DNA of 57,034 nucleotides, taken from the NCBI GenBank assembly GCA_913057135.1, contig CAJXNM010000018.1:1-57034 (forward strand). The letters run 5' to 3'. The DNA is from an uncultured Halieaceae bacterium. GTDB taxonomy: Bacteria > Pseudomonadota > Gammaproteobacteria > Pseudomonadales > Halieaceae. The notes beneath the pieces are model-generated. The model ran no database searches. It was not told the origin of the DNA and was given only the letters and a program-made list of their open reading frames with translations. The position numbers were made by a program, and so were the translations under genes. This document shows positions 47,371 to 56,797 of this stretch, in pieces. The first letter of the stretch is position 1; each line of letters starts with the position of its first letter.

Positions 47371-48936
47371 CCGTAAGAGCACAAGGGTCACCGCACTGAG
47401 GATGGCCGCAGAGGGCAGGGTAATGACCCAGGCCATACCAATGGGTTTCATCAATTGCCAGTTTGTCGATCGGTTAACGACACCAATACCCAAAACCGCG
47501 CCCACCAAAATGTGGGTGCTGGAAACGGGAATACCGAGGGTTGAGGCAACCAACACCACCGATGCCGCCGATAGCTCTGCGGTAAAGCCCGATGCCGGGT
47601 GCATCCGTGTTAGCTCGGTACCCACCGTTTGGATCACTTCTTTGCCGATAAACCATAAACCCACCACCATGGCGATACCGAAACTGAGCATGGCTGCCGG
47701 GGGCACTGGAGCTTTGGCGTTAATTTCGCCGCTGTGCAGAACATCGAGCACGGCAGCAAACGGGCCTATGGCATTGGCAATGTCATTGGAGCCATGACTG
47801 AAGGCAAAACCGGCCGCGGTGAATACTTGCATCCAACTGAACAGTAAGAACGTTGATCTATCGAGTGAGTCTTGGCGCATGCTTCGGGCCAGAATATAAA
47901 CGGTCATCCAAATTAACGCGCTCACCATCATAATAATGAGGCTGTTCTCGAGGGCGGATAAATCGAGGTCGATTTTGTTAAGCCCCTTAAATAACAGCAT
48001 TGCAGTGATGATGATGGAACCCGCAGCGGCCACCAGTGGCACGTATTGAATAAGCGCCCTGTGGGCGTCGACATCATCTGTCTCCGCGTCCAGTTGATGC
48101 ATTTCCTGATACAGCTGGGACTCGTACTCCTCAGGATTCGGATCGACAGCCCTTGCTAGGTATGCGGCATCGCGAGCCAAGCGCACGGTCTCTTGCCGTT
48201 GCGACTGGGCGTCGAGGGCATCGAATTGGGTCTTGTGCTGCTCTCGCACCGCTTTGCGGCGGGTTCGTATTTCTAACAGCTTGATGGTGGCATTTTCGTT
48301 GTAGGACAAAATATGTCTGCGGATTTGACTGAATAGGAACCATGACATGAGTCCCCCGAGTAGTGGCGAGATCACCCATGACATGGCGATGAGTCCTATT
48401 TGATGCCACTGCACTAAACCGAGGGCCTCGCCGCCCCCAAGGACTGTCCACGCCAGCATGATGGAACTGCCCACGATGCCGCCAATGATTGAGTGGGTGG
48501 TAGACACGGGCCAGCCACGGCGGGTGGCGATGAGCAGCCAAATCGCCGCCGACAACAGCGCCGACATCATGATGTAGACGAAATCCATGACATCGAGCTC
48601 GCCGCCCCCGGATAGGGGGGCTAAATCAACAATGCCTTTACGAATGGTGTCGGTGACCGCGCCGCCTGCGATCATGGCACCGGACACTTCAAAAATGGCT
48701 GCAACGACCAGGGCTTGCTTAATGCTGAGTGTGCCCGCACCGACTGAGGTGCCAAAGGAGTTGGCTACATCATTACCGCCAATGTTGAAGGCCATGAACA
48801 TGCCAAAGCCGGTGGCCAACAAGAAGATAGTGACCTGTTGAAAGCCAATGTAGTCGAGCCCCCACGCTGTGAACGCGGCTACAGCCATCAGCATGAGCAG
48901 GGCGAAGAATAGATTGAATCGGTCGGCAAAGAACAT
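47359..48936 (-). CDS. pit: PiT family inorganic phosphate transporter
   Basis: 525 residues from ATG 48936; the TTG six codons upstream is unlikely. About ten membrane helices with the two PiT signature repeats: [19 protein letters not shown] near the start and [17 protein letters not shown] later, plus the [14 protein letters not shown]-type segment ([13 protein letters not shown]) and [14 protein letters not shown] large cytoplasmic loop (about residues 240-300) is charged. Takes up phosphate, often as a metal complex, with a proton. A PHO-box-like site lies upstream, so it may be induced by phosphate starvation. Three-prime overlap with dinG of 12 bp. Confidence 0.93.
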   Translation of the reverse strand: MFFADRFNLFFALLMLMAVAAFTAWGLDYIGFQQVTIFLLATGFGMFMAFNIGGNDVANSFGTSVGAGTLSIKQALVVAAIFEVSGAMIAGGAVTDTIRKGIVDLAPLSGGGELDVMDFVYIMMSALLSAAIWLLIATRRGWPVSTTHSIIGGIVGSSIMLAWTVLGGGEALGLVQWHQIGLIAMSWVISPLLGGLMSWFLFSQIRRHILSYNENATIKLLEIRTRRKAVREQHKTQFDALDAQSQRQETVRLARDAAYLARAVDPNPEEYESQLYQEMHQLDAETDDVDAHRALIQYVPLVAAAGSIIITAMLLFKGLNKIDLDLSALENSLIIMMVSALIWMTVYILARSMRQDSLDRSTFLLFSWMQVFTAAGFAFSHGSNDIANAIGPFAAVLDVLHSGEINAKAPVPPAAMLSFGIAMVVGLWFIGKEVIQTVGTELTRMHPASGFTAELSAASVVLVASTLGIPVSSTHILVGAVLGIGVVNRSTNWQLMKPIGMAWVITLPSAAILSAVTLVLLRLVF

Positions 48937-48979
48937 GGGGAAGGCTCGAGACAAAGAGCCCCTATGGTCTGAGGCAAAG

Positions 48980-48997
48980 GTTACAGATTTATGACGT
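48980..48997 (-). promoter_or_regulatory. Candidate PHO box of pit
   Basis: On the minus strand ACGTCATAAATCTGTAAC matches 15 of 18 positions of the PhoB consensus (two TGTCA-type half-sites). A poor -10 (CATAGG) follows at the expected 11-base distance, fitting a PhoB-activated promoter. Confidence 0.6.
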
Positions 48998-49063
48998 GAG
49001 CCCGAATGCTGGGCAATACTTCGGAAGGACCTTGTTACTACTTAGGTATCCCTTTATAACACA

Positions 49064-49108
49064 GTACTTTGCAGTGTCTTTTCATAAGGGTTAACAACAA
49101 CAAAGTAC
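49064..49108. repeat. Inverted repeats upstream of the TetR gene
   Basis: GTACTTTG (49064-49071) and CAAAGTAC (49101-49108) are exact reverse complements 29 bases apart, in the AT-rich gap between pit and the TetR gene. CCCTTTAT (49050s) and ATAAGGG (49084-49090) form a second, nested pair. Possible operator for the adjacent TetR. Confidence 0.4.
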
Positions 49109-49141
49109 ACCGAGACCCTACTTCATAAGCTAGGTGAATCC

Positions 49142-49783
49142 ATGACGGTAAACCGCAGCGGTAAAACGACTAAAAAACGTGGGCAGGTCGTAAAGGACAA
49201 ATTATTGGCGGCCACCGAGCAGCTTGCCTTGTCACGACACCCGGAAAATATTGCTTTGACCGATGTTATGGAAGCCGCCGATGTCGCCCGAGCCACAGTC
49301 TATCATCACTTCGGCGACCTCGAGGGTTTGATTGGTGCAGCAACCCTGCGCGTTTACTGTCGAAATGTAAGGGACGACTTGGCGGCCATTGAACAGGTGA
49401 TTGAGGGCGCCAACAGCGTTGACGAGTTCGCCGATCAGATGCGTCTGATCACAAGTATCGCAACCGGGGAAGAGCGCCGCCAGTATCGGCTGCTGCGCGC
49501 CAGTTGTATTGATTACGCACGCGATCGACCCACGTTGTCACAGCAGCTCGCTGATATTCAGACATCGCTGACAGATGATTTGGCAAAAGCAATTGCGAGA
49601 GCACAGGGGAAGATGCTGCTTCGTAAAGACCTAGACCCCAGGGCATTGGCGGTCTTTATTCAAGCCTACTCCCTTGGCAAATTGATTGATGACGTTGCTG
49701 GGCTGCACACCTCATCGGCTGCCTGGGACTACCTGATAGACACACTGGTGATTAAACCGGCTTTGGCTACTAGTAGCGATTAA
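49142..49783 (+). CDS. TetR family transcriptional regulator
   Basis: 213 residues. The N-terminal HTH is clear: VVKDKLLAATEQLALSRH, then IALTDVMEAADVARATVYHH (recognition helix ARATVYHHFGDLEGL). The C-terminal ligand-binding domain is helical, with a conserved-looking ARDRPTLSQQLADIQ; the ligand is unknown. No operon partner; the gene stands between divergent pit and convergent nrdB. The ribosome site is weak (GGTGAATCC). AT-rich repeats upstream may be its operator, which would make it autoregulatory and perhaps a regulator of pit (inference). Confidence 0.85.
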   Translation: MTVNRSGKTTKKRGQVVKDKLLAATEQLALSRHPENIALTDVMEAADVARATVYHHFGDLEGLIGAATLRVYCRNVRDDLAAIEQVIEGANSVDEFADQMRLITSIATGEERRQYRLLRASCIDYARDRPTLSQQLADIQTSLTDDLAKAIARAQGKMLLRKDLDPRALAVFIQAYSLGKLIDDVAGLHTSSAAWDYLIDTLVIKPALATSSD

Positions 49784-49860
49784 CCAGAAGCAACGATTAA
49801 ACGGTCAAGGGTGCAGTTAATTGAGCCTTGTCAGCGTTAAGTGTCAGTCTTATCTGACCC

Positions 49861-49890
49861 CAAAACGAAAATAGCCGCCCGAAAGCGGCT
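49861..49890 (-). terminator. nrdB terminator
   Basis: On the minus strand AGCCGC, loop TTTCGG, GCGGCT, then ATTTTCGTTTT. A second perfect hairpin, GGGCTCTA-AAAC-TAGAGCCC (49917-49936), lies nearer the nrdB stop without a U-tract; the two may act together. Confidence 0.65.
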
Positions 49891-49953
49891 TGAGGTGGCA
49901 GTAACCATACGGTAACGGGCTCTAAAACTAGAGCCCATGATGGGTCTGGGTGC

Positions 49954-51243
49954 TTAATCCCAGCTTAATGCGCCACCGGTTTGATACTCGATTACCCGGG
50001 TTTCGAAGAAATTCTTCTCCTTGCGCAAATCCATAATTTCCGACATCCAAGGGAACGGATTTTGAACCCCTGGGAACTGCTCTGGTAGGCCCAGTTGGGT
50101 TAGCCGGCGATTACAGATAAATTGCAGGTACTCTTCCATCATCGCGGCATTCATGCCCAATACGCCCCGAGGCATGGTATCTCGGGCATAGGCGATTTCA
50201 AGCTCGGTACCTTCGAGAATCATCTGTATAACTTCTTGTTTAAAGCTATCTGTCCAAAGATGAGGGTTCTCGAGTTTGATTTGGTTGATGACATCAATAC
50301 CAAAATTCAAATGCATGGACTCGTCGCGCAGAATGTACTGGAACTGCTCGGCCACGCCGGTCATTTTGTTGCGTCGTCCCATTGAGAGTATCTGGGTAAA
50401 GCCACAGTAGAAGAAAATACCCTCTGTCACACAGTAGAAGCCGATAAGGTTGCGTAGCAGCTCTTGGTCGGTCTCTACGGTACCGGTCTTAAAGTTGGGA
50501 TCAGACAGGCTGCGAGTATGGCTCAGGCTCCAGGCCGCCTTTGCAGCAACCGAGGGCACCTCGCGATACATGTTGAATACTTCACCCTCGTCCATGCCCA
50601 GAGACTCAATACAGTATTGGTACGCATGGGTGTGAATGGCCTCTTCAAAGGCTTGGCGCAATAGGTACTGGCGGCACTCTGGGTTGGTGATTAAGCGGTA
50701 GAGGGCCAACACCAAATTATTAGCCACCAACGAATCAGCGGTTGAAAAATAACCCAGCGAACGCATCACAATCCGGCGCTCATCGTCGGTTAAACCATCG
50801 CTACTTTTCCAGGTAGCGACGTCCGCTGTCATGTTAATTTCCTGTGGCATCCAATGGTTGGCGCAGCCATCGATGTATTTTTGCCAAGCCCAGTCGTATT
50901 TGAAAGGTACGAGCTGGTTCAAGTCAGCTCGGCAGTTAATCATTGCCTTCTCATCAACCGATACCCGAGCAGCACCCATTTCCAACTCTTCGAGGCCTGG
51001 AGCGACATCGAGGTTTTCGATAGCGGCCTGGGCCCGCGCGCGGTTGCTCTCCATTTTGGCTGCGGCTTCACTGTCGGCTGCCACACCTTCGGTAGTGCTG
51101 GTCCCAGCGGCTGTGTTGTCAGTGTCGTTCAACGCCTCCAAGGCGCTATCAACCACTTCAGGGGCTGCAGGCTTTGCTTGTGTTGGTGCAGTCTTGGTGG
51201 GAGCGGCGGTTTCGTCGACGTTGTAATCGTCCCAATTCAGCAT
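49954..51243 (-). CDS. nrdB: Ribonucleotide reductase class Ia beta subunit
   Basis: 429 residues from ATG 51243, AGAGGA upstream. The diiron/tyrosyl-radical protein: [15 protein letters not shown] carries the metal ligands and the radical Tyr in the spacing E..H...Y of E. coli Tyr122; [11 protein letters not shown] and FMNEI-type ends complete it ([12 protein letters not shown] and [13 protein letters not shown]). Between MLNWDDYN and [20 protein letters not shown] (about residues 10-100) is an acidic, A/T/E-rich low-complexity stretch, also seen in Pseudomonas-type NrdB. Makes the radical for NrdA. It is 63 bp downstream of nrdA, same operon. Confidence 0.96.
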   Translation of the reverse strand: MLNWDDYNVDETAAPTKTAPTQAKPAAPEVVDSALEALNDTDNTAAGTSTTEGVAADSEAAAKMESNRARAQAAIENLDVAPGLEELEMGAARVSVDEKAMINCRADLNQLVPFKYDWAWQKYIDGCANHWMPQEINMTADVATWKSSDGLTDDERRIVMRSLGYFSTADSLVANNLVLALYRLITNPECRQYLLRQAFEEAIHTHAYQYCIESLGMDEGEVFNMYREVPSVAAKAAWSLSHTRSLSDPNFKTGTVETDQELLRNLIGFYCVTEGIFFYCGFTQILSMGRRNKMTGVAEQFQYILRDESMHLNFGIDVINQIKLENPHLWTDSFKQEVIQMILEGTELEIAYARDTMPRGVLGMNAAMMEEYLQFICNRRLTQLGLPEQFPGVQNPFPWMSEIMDLRKEKNFFETRVIEYQTGGALSWD

Positions 51244-51306
51244 GGTCAATCCTCTCTGGGTTGTCTCATGGGTTAATGGTTTGTGCGTATTGTTGCCTGC
51301 TAGCGT

Positions 51307-54183
51307 TTACTGGCAGGCTTCGCAATCAGGGTCATCCAGTGAGCAGGCTTTTGGCACGGGTGCAGGTGCCGGGCTGCCAGAGGATACGGCGTTTAACTTG
51401 CCGGTCTGCACGGTAGATTTTTCAGTGCCCGTGGCCGCTAGTGATCGCAAGTAGTACGTCGTCTTCAGACCGCTGTACCATGCCATGCGGTAGGTCACGT
51501 CCAGTTTTTTACCACTGGCATTGTTGATATACAGGTTCAGTGATTGAGCCTGATCAATCCATTTCTGTCGGCGCGATGCACTGTCGACCAACCAGCGGGG
51601 CTCCACTTCAAAGGCGGTGGCGTACTTGGCTTTCAGCGTGTCGGGTACCCGGTCAATCTGCTGTACCGATCCGTCGTAATATTTCAGATCGTTAACCATT
51701 ACCTTATCCCACAATCCCTCGGCCTTGAGGTCTTTGACCAGGTAGGGGTTCACAACGGTGAACTCCCCAGACAGATTCGATTTCACGTACAGATTTTGGT
51801 AAGTGGGTTCGATGGATTGTGATACCCCGGTGATATTGGCGATGGTGGCGGTGGGTGCGATCGCCATGCAGTTCGAGTTGCGCATACCCTGGCTGGCTAC
51901 TTTGGCTTTCAGTGCCGGCCAGTCTAGTCGCTGTTCGCGATTCACCTGAATGTAGTTTTCGCCCCGTTGACGCACCAAAATATCGAGGGAATCGAGGGGG
52001 AAAATACCCTGGCTCCACAGTGAGCCCTCGTAACTCGAGTAGCAACCCCGCTCAACAGCAAGCTCACTCGATGCTTCAATCGCAAAGTAGCTCACGGCCT
52101 CCATGGATTTGTCGGCGAACTCAACCGCTAGCTCAGAGGCGTAGGACACATCGATTTTGTACAGCGCGTCTTGGAAACCCATGATACCAAGGCCGATCGG
52201 GCGATGGCGCATGTTGGATTGCTCTGCCGCAGGTACCGAGTAGTAATTGATGTCAATCACGTTGTCGAGCATACGAATAGCCGTGCGCACGGTCTTGCGT
52301 AGCTTGTCGACGTTGAGCTCGCCGTTCTCGATGTGTTGCGGCAGGTTGATGGAGCCCAGATTACACACGGCAATTTCATCGGCGCTGGTGTTGAGTGTGA
52401 TCTCGGTACACAGGTTCGATGAGTGTACGACGCCCACGTGTTGTTGCGGCGAACGCAGGTTACAGGGGTCCTTAAAGGTCATCCAAGGATGGCCGGTTTC
52501 AAAAATCATTCCCAGCATTTTGCGCCACAGGGTCTGCGCCTTGACGGTTTTGGCTGGGCGTAATTCACCGCGCTCGGCGAGGGCCTCGTAATGGTTGTAG
52601 CGCTCTTCGAAGGCGGTGCCGTACAGATCGTGCAAGTCGGGCACATCGTTGGGGGAGAACAGTGTCCAGTTACCGTCGTCAAATACCCGTTTCATGAACA
52701 AATCGGGGATCCAGTTGGCGGTATTCATGTCGTGGGTGCGACGTCGATCGTCGCCGGTGTTCTTGCGCAGCTCTAGGAACTCTTCTATGTCTAGGTGCCA
52801 GGTTTCAAGGTAAGCACACACTGCGCCCTTGCGCTTGCCCCCTTGGTTGACGGCTACCGCTGTATCGTTGACCACCTTCAAGAACGGTACGATACCCTGA
52901 CTCTTGCCGTTGGTACCTTTGATGTAGGACCCCAAGGCTCGCACCGGCGTCCAGTCATTGCCCAGTCCACCGGCAAACTTCGACAGCATAGCGTTGTCTT
53001 GGATGGCGCCGTAAATACCAAACAAGTCGTCAGGTACGGTGGTGAGATAGCAGGACGACAGCTGTGAGCGCAACGTGCCCGAATTAAAGAGTGTTGGGGT
53101 CGAGCTCATATAGTCAAAGGATGACAGTAGCTCATAGAACTCTACCGCCCGTGCGTTCTTGTCGGTCTCACGAATGGCCAGACCCATGGCGACGCGCATG
53201 AAGAACACCTGCGGGAGCTCGATGCGCACATCATTTGAGTGAATAAAGTAGCGGTCGTAAAGGGTTTGCAGCCCCAGGTAGCTAAATTGCAAATCTCGCT
53301 CGGGTAACAGGGCGTCACCGAGCAACTGTAAATCGAAATCCAATAATTCGGGCGACAGCAGTTCTAACTCTACGCCCCGTGTAATAAATGCATTGAGCGC
53401 AGCACCGTAGTATTGGCTCATTTGTTCCTGGGTCGCCGCTTGGGCTACGTTCAGGAATCCGAGCGCCTCTGCACGTAAATTGTCGAGTAATAGTCGCGCT
53501 GCCACGAAGCTGTAGTTGGGCTCTTGCTCGATGAGTGTGCGTGCGGTGATAACGAGGGAGGTGCTGAGCTCTTCTGTGGTGACACCGTCGTAGAGGTTGC
53601 GCAACGCCTCATCGATAATGGCCGCTTCGCTGACATCTTCAAGGTCGGCGCAGGCTTCGGCGACAATTGTTCGCACCCGCTCAATATCGAGTGGCTGACG
53701 GCTGCCATCGGGCTGCACCACATTGATGGCACGGGCAACGGCCTGGGTCTCGGGGGACAGTGCGGCTTTCTCTCGGCGTTTTTGTGCCCGTTGCTCTCGG
53801 TAAATCACATAGTCCCGGGCAATTTTGTGCTCACCGGCACGCATTAAGGCCAGCTCTACCTGGTCTTGAATATCCTCGATGTGGATGGTGCCGCCGGATG
53901 GCATGCGGCGTTTAAAGGTTGCCACCACCTGTTCGGTTAGCTTTTCCACTGTTTCATGAATACGCGTACTTGCCGCCGCCGTGCCCCCTTCTACCGCAAG
54001 GAATGCCTTGGTGATGGCGACCGATATTTTGCTGTCTTCGAAGGGCACGACCGTGCCGTTGCGTTTAATGACCCGCAATTGGCCCGGCGCCGTGGCCTGC
54101 AGGCGGGTGGGGTTGGCTGTCGATGGGGTGTTTGTTGCGGATACCGGATTTGATGTTGTTGATGTTTCGGTACCTGTTTGCAT
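51307..54183 (-). CDS. nrdA: Ribonucleotide reductase class Ia alpha subunit
   Basis: 958 residues from ATG 54183 (AAGAGG upstream), longer than E. coli NrdA (761). The extra part is two ATP-cone domains: residues about 34-125 (LRVIKRNGTVVPFEDSKISV) and about 150-240 (VVQPDGSRQPLDIERVRTIV), as in Pseudomonas NrdA. Catalytic core: NLCTEITLNTSADEIAVCNLGSINLPQ with an active-site Cys, and NSNCMAIAPTATIANITGVSQSIEPTYQN. The tail CSLDDPDCEACQ holds the shuttle cysteine pair reduced by thioredoxin or glutaredoxin. Reduces ribonucleotides to deoxyribonucleotides. Preceded by a NrdR-type promoter region. Confidence 0.97.
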   Translation of the reverse strand: MQTGTETSTTSNPVSATNTPSTANPTRLQATAPGQLRVIKRNGTVVPFEDSKISVAITKAFLAVEGGTAAASTRIHETVEKLTEQVVATFKRRMPSGGTIHIEDIQDQVELALMRAGEHKIARDYVIYREQRAQKRREKAALSPETQAVARAINVVQPDGSRQPLDIERVRTIVAEACADLEDVSEAAIIDEALRNLYDGVTTEELSTSLVITARTLIEQEPNYSFVAARLLLDNLRAEALGFLNVAQAATQEQMSQYYGAALNAFITRGVELELLSPELLDFDLQLLGDALLPERDLQFSYLGLQTLYDRYFIHSNDVRIELPQVFFMRVAMGLAIRETDKNARAVEFYELLSSFDYMSSTPTLFNSGTLRSQLSSCYLTTVPDDLFGIYGAIQDNAMLSKFAGGLGNDWTPVRALGSYIKGTNGKSQGIVPFLKVVNDTAVAVNQGGKRKGAVCAYLETWHLDIEEFLELRKNTGDDRRRTHDMNTANWIPDLFMKRVFDDGNWTLFSPNDVPDLHDLYGTAFEERYNHYEALAERGELRPAKTVKAQTLWRKMLGMIFETGHPWMTFKDPCNLRSPQQHVGVVHSSNLCTEITLNTSADEIAVCNLGSINLPQHIENGELNVDKLRKTVRTAIRMLDNVIDINYYSVPAAEQSNMRHRPIGLGIMGFQDALYKIDVSYASELAVEFADKSMEAVSYFAIEASSELAVERGCYSSYEGSLWSQGIFPLDSLDILVRQRGENYIQVNREQRLDWPALKAKVASQGMRNSNCMAIAPTATIANITGVSQSIEPTYQNLYVKSNLSGEFTVVNPYLVKDLKAEGLWDKVMVNDLKYYDGSVQQIDRVPDTLKAKYATAFEVEPRWLVDSASRRQKWIDQAQSLNLYINNASGKKLDVTYRMAWYSGLKTTYYLRSLAATGTEKSTVQTGKLNAVSSGSPAPAPVPKACSLDDPDCEACQ

Positions 54184-54249
54184 AGTCAATACCTCTTGCG
54201 TGCCACCCGACGGTAGTGAGCGCTGTTTTTAGGAAGGGTTGGGGCGCGA

Positions 54250-54265
54250 CCGCTATATATGGGGG
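54250..54265 (-). promoter_or_regulatory. Candidate NrdR box of nrdAB
   Basis: On the minus strand CCCCCATATATAGCGG matches 11 of 16 positions of the NrdR consensus as I recall it, with the central ATATATAG perfect. A weaker partner starts 31 bp upstream (54281-54296), overlapping the -10; 31 bp is the usual spacing of paired NrdR boxes. Confidence 0.45.
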
Positions 54266-54285
54266 TGCTTGGCGCCCAAGACCCC
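54261..54285. repeat. Hairpin at the nrdA transcription start
   Basis: GGGG-TG-CTTGG-CGC-CCAAG-A-CCCC: a stable inverted repeat between the two NrdR-like boxes, at the predicted transcript start. Confidence 0.55.
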
Positions 54286-54314
54286 AAGATAGGCCGGTGG
54301 GCTGCAAATTGCAA
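54286..54314 (-). promoter_or_regulatory. Candidate nrdAB promoter
   Basis: On the minus strand TTGCAA (54314-54309, 4 of 6), 17-base spacer, TATCTT (54291-54286, 4 of 6). The start would be near 54279, about 96 bases before nrdA. Confidence 0.5.
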
Positions 54315-54491
54315 GGGTGTGACTTAGGGGGAATACTGTGGGCAACTTGTGATTTTTATTTGAGTTAGTGCTCACTTACTTTTTGCTGCCTAAACAGCAG
54401 GGTTTTTTGTTTTTCTGTCTTGTGGATGATTTTTTTATGCTACGGGATGTTTTGCCCGGCTGCTGCGCTGGCAGCGGCTAGGGTGTAACGA

Positions 54492-54521
54492 CCAGTGCGT
54501 TCCAGTGCATCCCAGTGCATC
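54492..54521. repeat. Three-copy 10-bp tandem repeat after argF
   Basis: CCAGTGCGTT, CCAGTGCATC, CCAGTGCATC in a row, 16 bases beyond the argF stop. The period equals about one helical turn. Purpose unknown; could be chance slippage. Confidence 0.6.
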
Positions 54522-54536
54522 AGAATTGCCCGCGCT

Positions 54537-55442
54537 CTAGCCCAGTAAAAACTCCATCAGGGCTTTCTGTGCGTGCAGCCGGTTCTCGGCTTCTTCCCAG
54601 ATGATGCTGTCCTGGGCATCCATGAGCTCAGCGGTGATTTCTTCACCCCGATGAGCGGGCAGGCAATGCATATACAGGGCGCCATCATTGGCGCGATTGA
54701 GCAGTGCTCGGGTGAGTTGAAACGGGGCCATCGCTTTGGCCCTTGCCAATTGCTCGGCTTCCTGGCCCATCGATGCCCAGACGTCGGTCACCAAGAGATC
54801 AGCCCCTGCTGCCGCCTCTTCGGCATTGTGCACCACCCGCACTCGATCCCTGTGCTGGGCGAGGAGTTCCGCCTGGGGCTCGTAGCCTTCGGGGCAGCCA
54901 ATCACCAGTTCGAAGTCCAGAAGGCGTGCGGCATTCATGTAGGATTGGCACATATTGTTGCCGTCCCCAAGCCATGTGACCCGGGCACCCCGAATATCGC
55001 CCCGGGCCTCAAACCACGTCTGCATATCGGCCAGCAGCTGGCAGGGGTGGTAGTCATTGGTGAGCGCATTAATAACCGGTACCCGTGAGTTCGCGGCGAA
55101 GCGCTCGACATCGCTGTGCTCGAAGGTACGGATCATAACGATGTCGACCATGGAGGAGATTACCTTGGCGGTGTCCTCAATCGGTTCGCCGCGCCCGAGC
55201 TGGGTATCGGCCGCCGACAGGAACATGGCACTGCCCCCAAGCTGTGCCATGCCCGCTTCGAAGGACACTCGGGTGCGGGTAGAGGCCTTGGCAAAGATCA
55301 TCGCTAACACGCGACCCGGGTAGCGCGCATGGGGAATGCCTTCCCGGTGCAGGCGCTTCAACTCGATGGCTCTGGCAATAATGCCCCGCAATTCATCGGC
55401 AGTCAGATCATTTAGGGTAAGGAAATGGCGTGGTGCGGACAT
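54537..55442 (-). CDS. argF: Ornithine carbamoyltransferase
   Basis: 301 residues. Joins carbamoyl phosphate to ornithine to make citrulline. Carbamoyl-phosphate site [13 protein letters not shown], the [11 protein letters not shown] loop, the ornithine site DVWASMGQE, and the [10 protein letters not shown] cysteine loop are all present. Anabolic (argF) rather than catabolic type is likely from its link to argD. It begins 15 bp after argD on the same strand. Together with argH and argD, three arginine-synthesis genes are in this window. Confidence 0.96.
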   Translation of the reverse strand: MSAPRHFLTLNDLTADELRGIIARAIELKRLHREGIPHARYPGRVLAMIFAKASTRTRVSFEAGMAQLGGSAMFLSAADTQLGRGEPIEDTAKVISSMVDIVMIRTFEHSDVERFAANSRVPVINALTNDYHPCQLLADMQTWFEARGDIRGARVTWLGDGNNMCQSYMNAARLLDFELVIGCPEGYEPQAELLAQHRDRVRVVHNAEEAAAGADLLVTDVWASMGQEAEQLARAKAMAPFQLTRALLNRANDGALYMHCLPAHRGEEITAELMDAQDSIIWEEAENRLHAQKALMEFLLG

Positions 55443-55457
55443 GGCGATGGGTCCCCG

Positions 55458-56627
55458 TTAGGTCGCGGGTTGCGTGTTCAGGATGTCGGCGACGGTTTGG
55501 CCGAGGCGATGGGCTTGGTCGATTGTCATCACCAGTGGGGGCAGAAGTCGTATCACGTTGCCCGCGGTGACATTGATCAGTGTCTGACGCTTAAGGGCCT
55601 CAATCACTAGGGTGTCACAGGCCACGGCCACCTCTATGCCTATCATGAGACCGAGTCCCCGAATATCGACGATCTTTTCGGGGGTTTCGAGCCTGTCGCG
55701 CAATCCGGCGATGACCGCTGCGCGAATGGGCTCGGCGGCCTCGTATAGCCGTTCTGCGCTGAGGGTGTTGATGACAGCACCTGCTGCGGCGCAGGCCAGC
55801 GGACTGCCGCCATAGGTAGTGCCGTGGTCCCCGGGGCTCAGCACGTGGGCTGCCCGCCCTTTGGCCATACAACACCCTATGGGGAAGCCGTTACCTAACC
55901 CTTTGGCGGTGATCAGGACATCGGGCACGACATCTAATCGTTGAAACGCGTAGGGCGCGCCGCAGCGGCCGTTCCCCGATTGCACTTCATCGAACATCAA
56001 AAGCCAGTCGTGTTCATGGCACAGGGCCTTAACCCCCTTCAGGTAGTCTGGATCGAGTGGCCAAACCCCGCCCTCGCCCTGTACCGGTTCAAGCAGCACG
56101 GCCACAATGTTTGGGTGCTTAGCTGCCTCTCGCATAGCCTCGATATCATTGCGGGGCAGACGTAAAAACCCGGGTAGCATGGGAGCAAATTCGGTTTGAA
56201 TGGCGCGGTTACCGGTTGCGGCAAGCGCCCCCATGGTCCGACCGTGGAAGGCGCTCTCGAGCACGATGATGGTCGGCGTCTCAATGCCTTTACCGTGTCC
56301 GTAGCGCCTGGCTAGCTTGATGGCGGTTTCATTAGCCTCGGCCCCTGAATTGCAAAAAAACAATGCCTCCATGCCGGTCATGCCGCTGAGCTGAGCGGCC
56401 AGTAATTCTTGCTGTGGTATGCGGTACAGATTAGACGTGTGCACCAGCGATTGTGCCTGCTCGCTGATAGCTTCTGTTACCGCAGGGTGGCAGTGGCCTA
56501 AATTGGTGACGGCTATGCCCGAGACACCATCGATGTACTCCTGGTTGTGCTGGTCGTATAACAGGGCGCCACGACCGCGCACAAAAGCAACCGGCAAGCG
56601 TTTATAGGTGGGCATTAAGGCGGACAT
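55458..56627 (-). CDS. argD: Acetylornithine aminotransferase
   Basis: 389 residues from ATG 56627 (MSALMPTYKRLPVAF); the frame is open further up but unsupported. Class III PLP aminotransferase, fold type I. PLP lysine in LITAKGLGNGFPIG; FCNSGAEANETAIKLAR, FHGRTMGALAATG, EPVQGEGGVWPL and LLMFDEVQSGNGR are family signatures. It catalyses the transamination of N-acetylglutamate semialdehyde in arginine synthesis and can also serve in lysine synthesis (succinyl-DAP). First gene of argD-argF. Diverges from grxD. Confidence 0.94.
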   Translation of the reverse strand: MSALMPTYKRLPVAFVRGRGALLYDQHNQEYIDGVSGIAVTNLGHCHPAVTEAISEQAQSLVHTSNLYRIPQQELLAAQLSGMTGMEALFFCNSGAEANETAIKLARRYGHGKGIETPTIIVLESAFHGRTMGALAATGNRAIQTEFAPMLPGFLRLPRNDIEAMREAAKHPNIVAVLLEPVQGEGGVWPLDPDYLKGVKALCHEHDWLLMFDEVQSGNGRCGAPYAFQRLDVVPDVLITAKGLGNGFPIGCCMAKGRAAHVLSPGDHGTTYGGSPLACAAAGAVINTLSAERLYEAAEPIRAAVIAGLRDRLETPEKIVDIRGLGLMIGIEVAVACDTLVIEALKRQTLINVTAGNVIRLLPPLVMTIDQAHRLGQTVADILNTQPAT

Positions 56628-56797
56628 GGATGTGTTCCGAAAAGAGGCTGCGTGGCAGCAATCAAGGGCCATCAAGGATACCGTCTGGCATAGACTTTGG
56701 GAAATGACCCGCTGTCCTTGTCTCCGGGCCCTTGTAAACCGCTCGAACACCCCTCACATTGTAGGTCTCATTCAATGAACGACCGGAGGCGCGCGTC

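Larger units (their letters stand above)
54184..54536. other. nrdA upstream / argF downstream intergenic region
   Basis: 353 bases without a gene. The left third holds the nrdA promoter, a NrdR-box-like site and a strong hairpin. The middle (54353-54436) has five T-runs of 5-7 bases (A-tracts facing nrdA), which may bend DNA or act as an UP element. The right end holds a three-copy 10-bp repeat just past argF. I see no U-tract terminator for argF. Confidence 0.6.

Noticed and set aside
54281-54296. Second NrdR box as a feature of its own
   Set aside because: Its spacing to the first box is right, but only about five or six of 16 positions match, so it is mentioned only as a partner.
56768-56778. 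TCATTCAATGA palindrome before grxD as an ArgR or IscR site
   Set aside because: It is short and does not match either consensus; kept only as a note.
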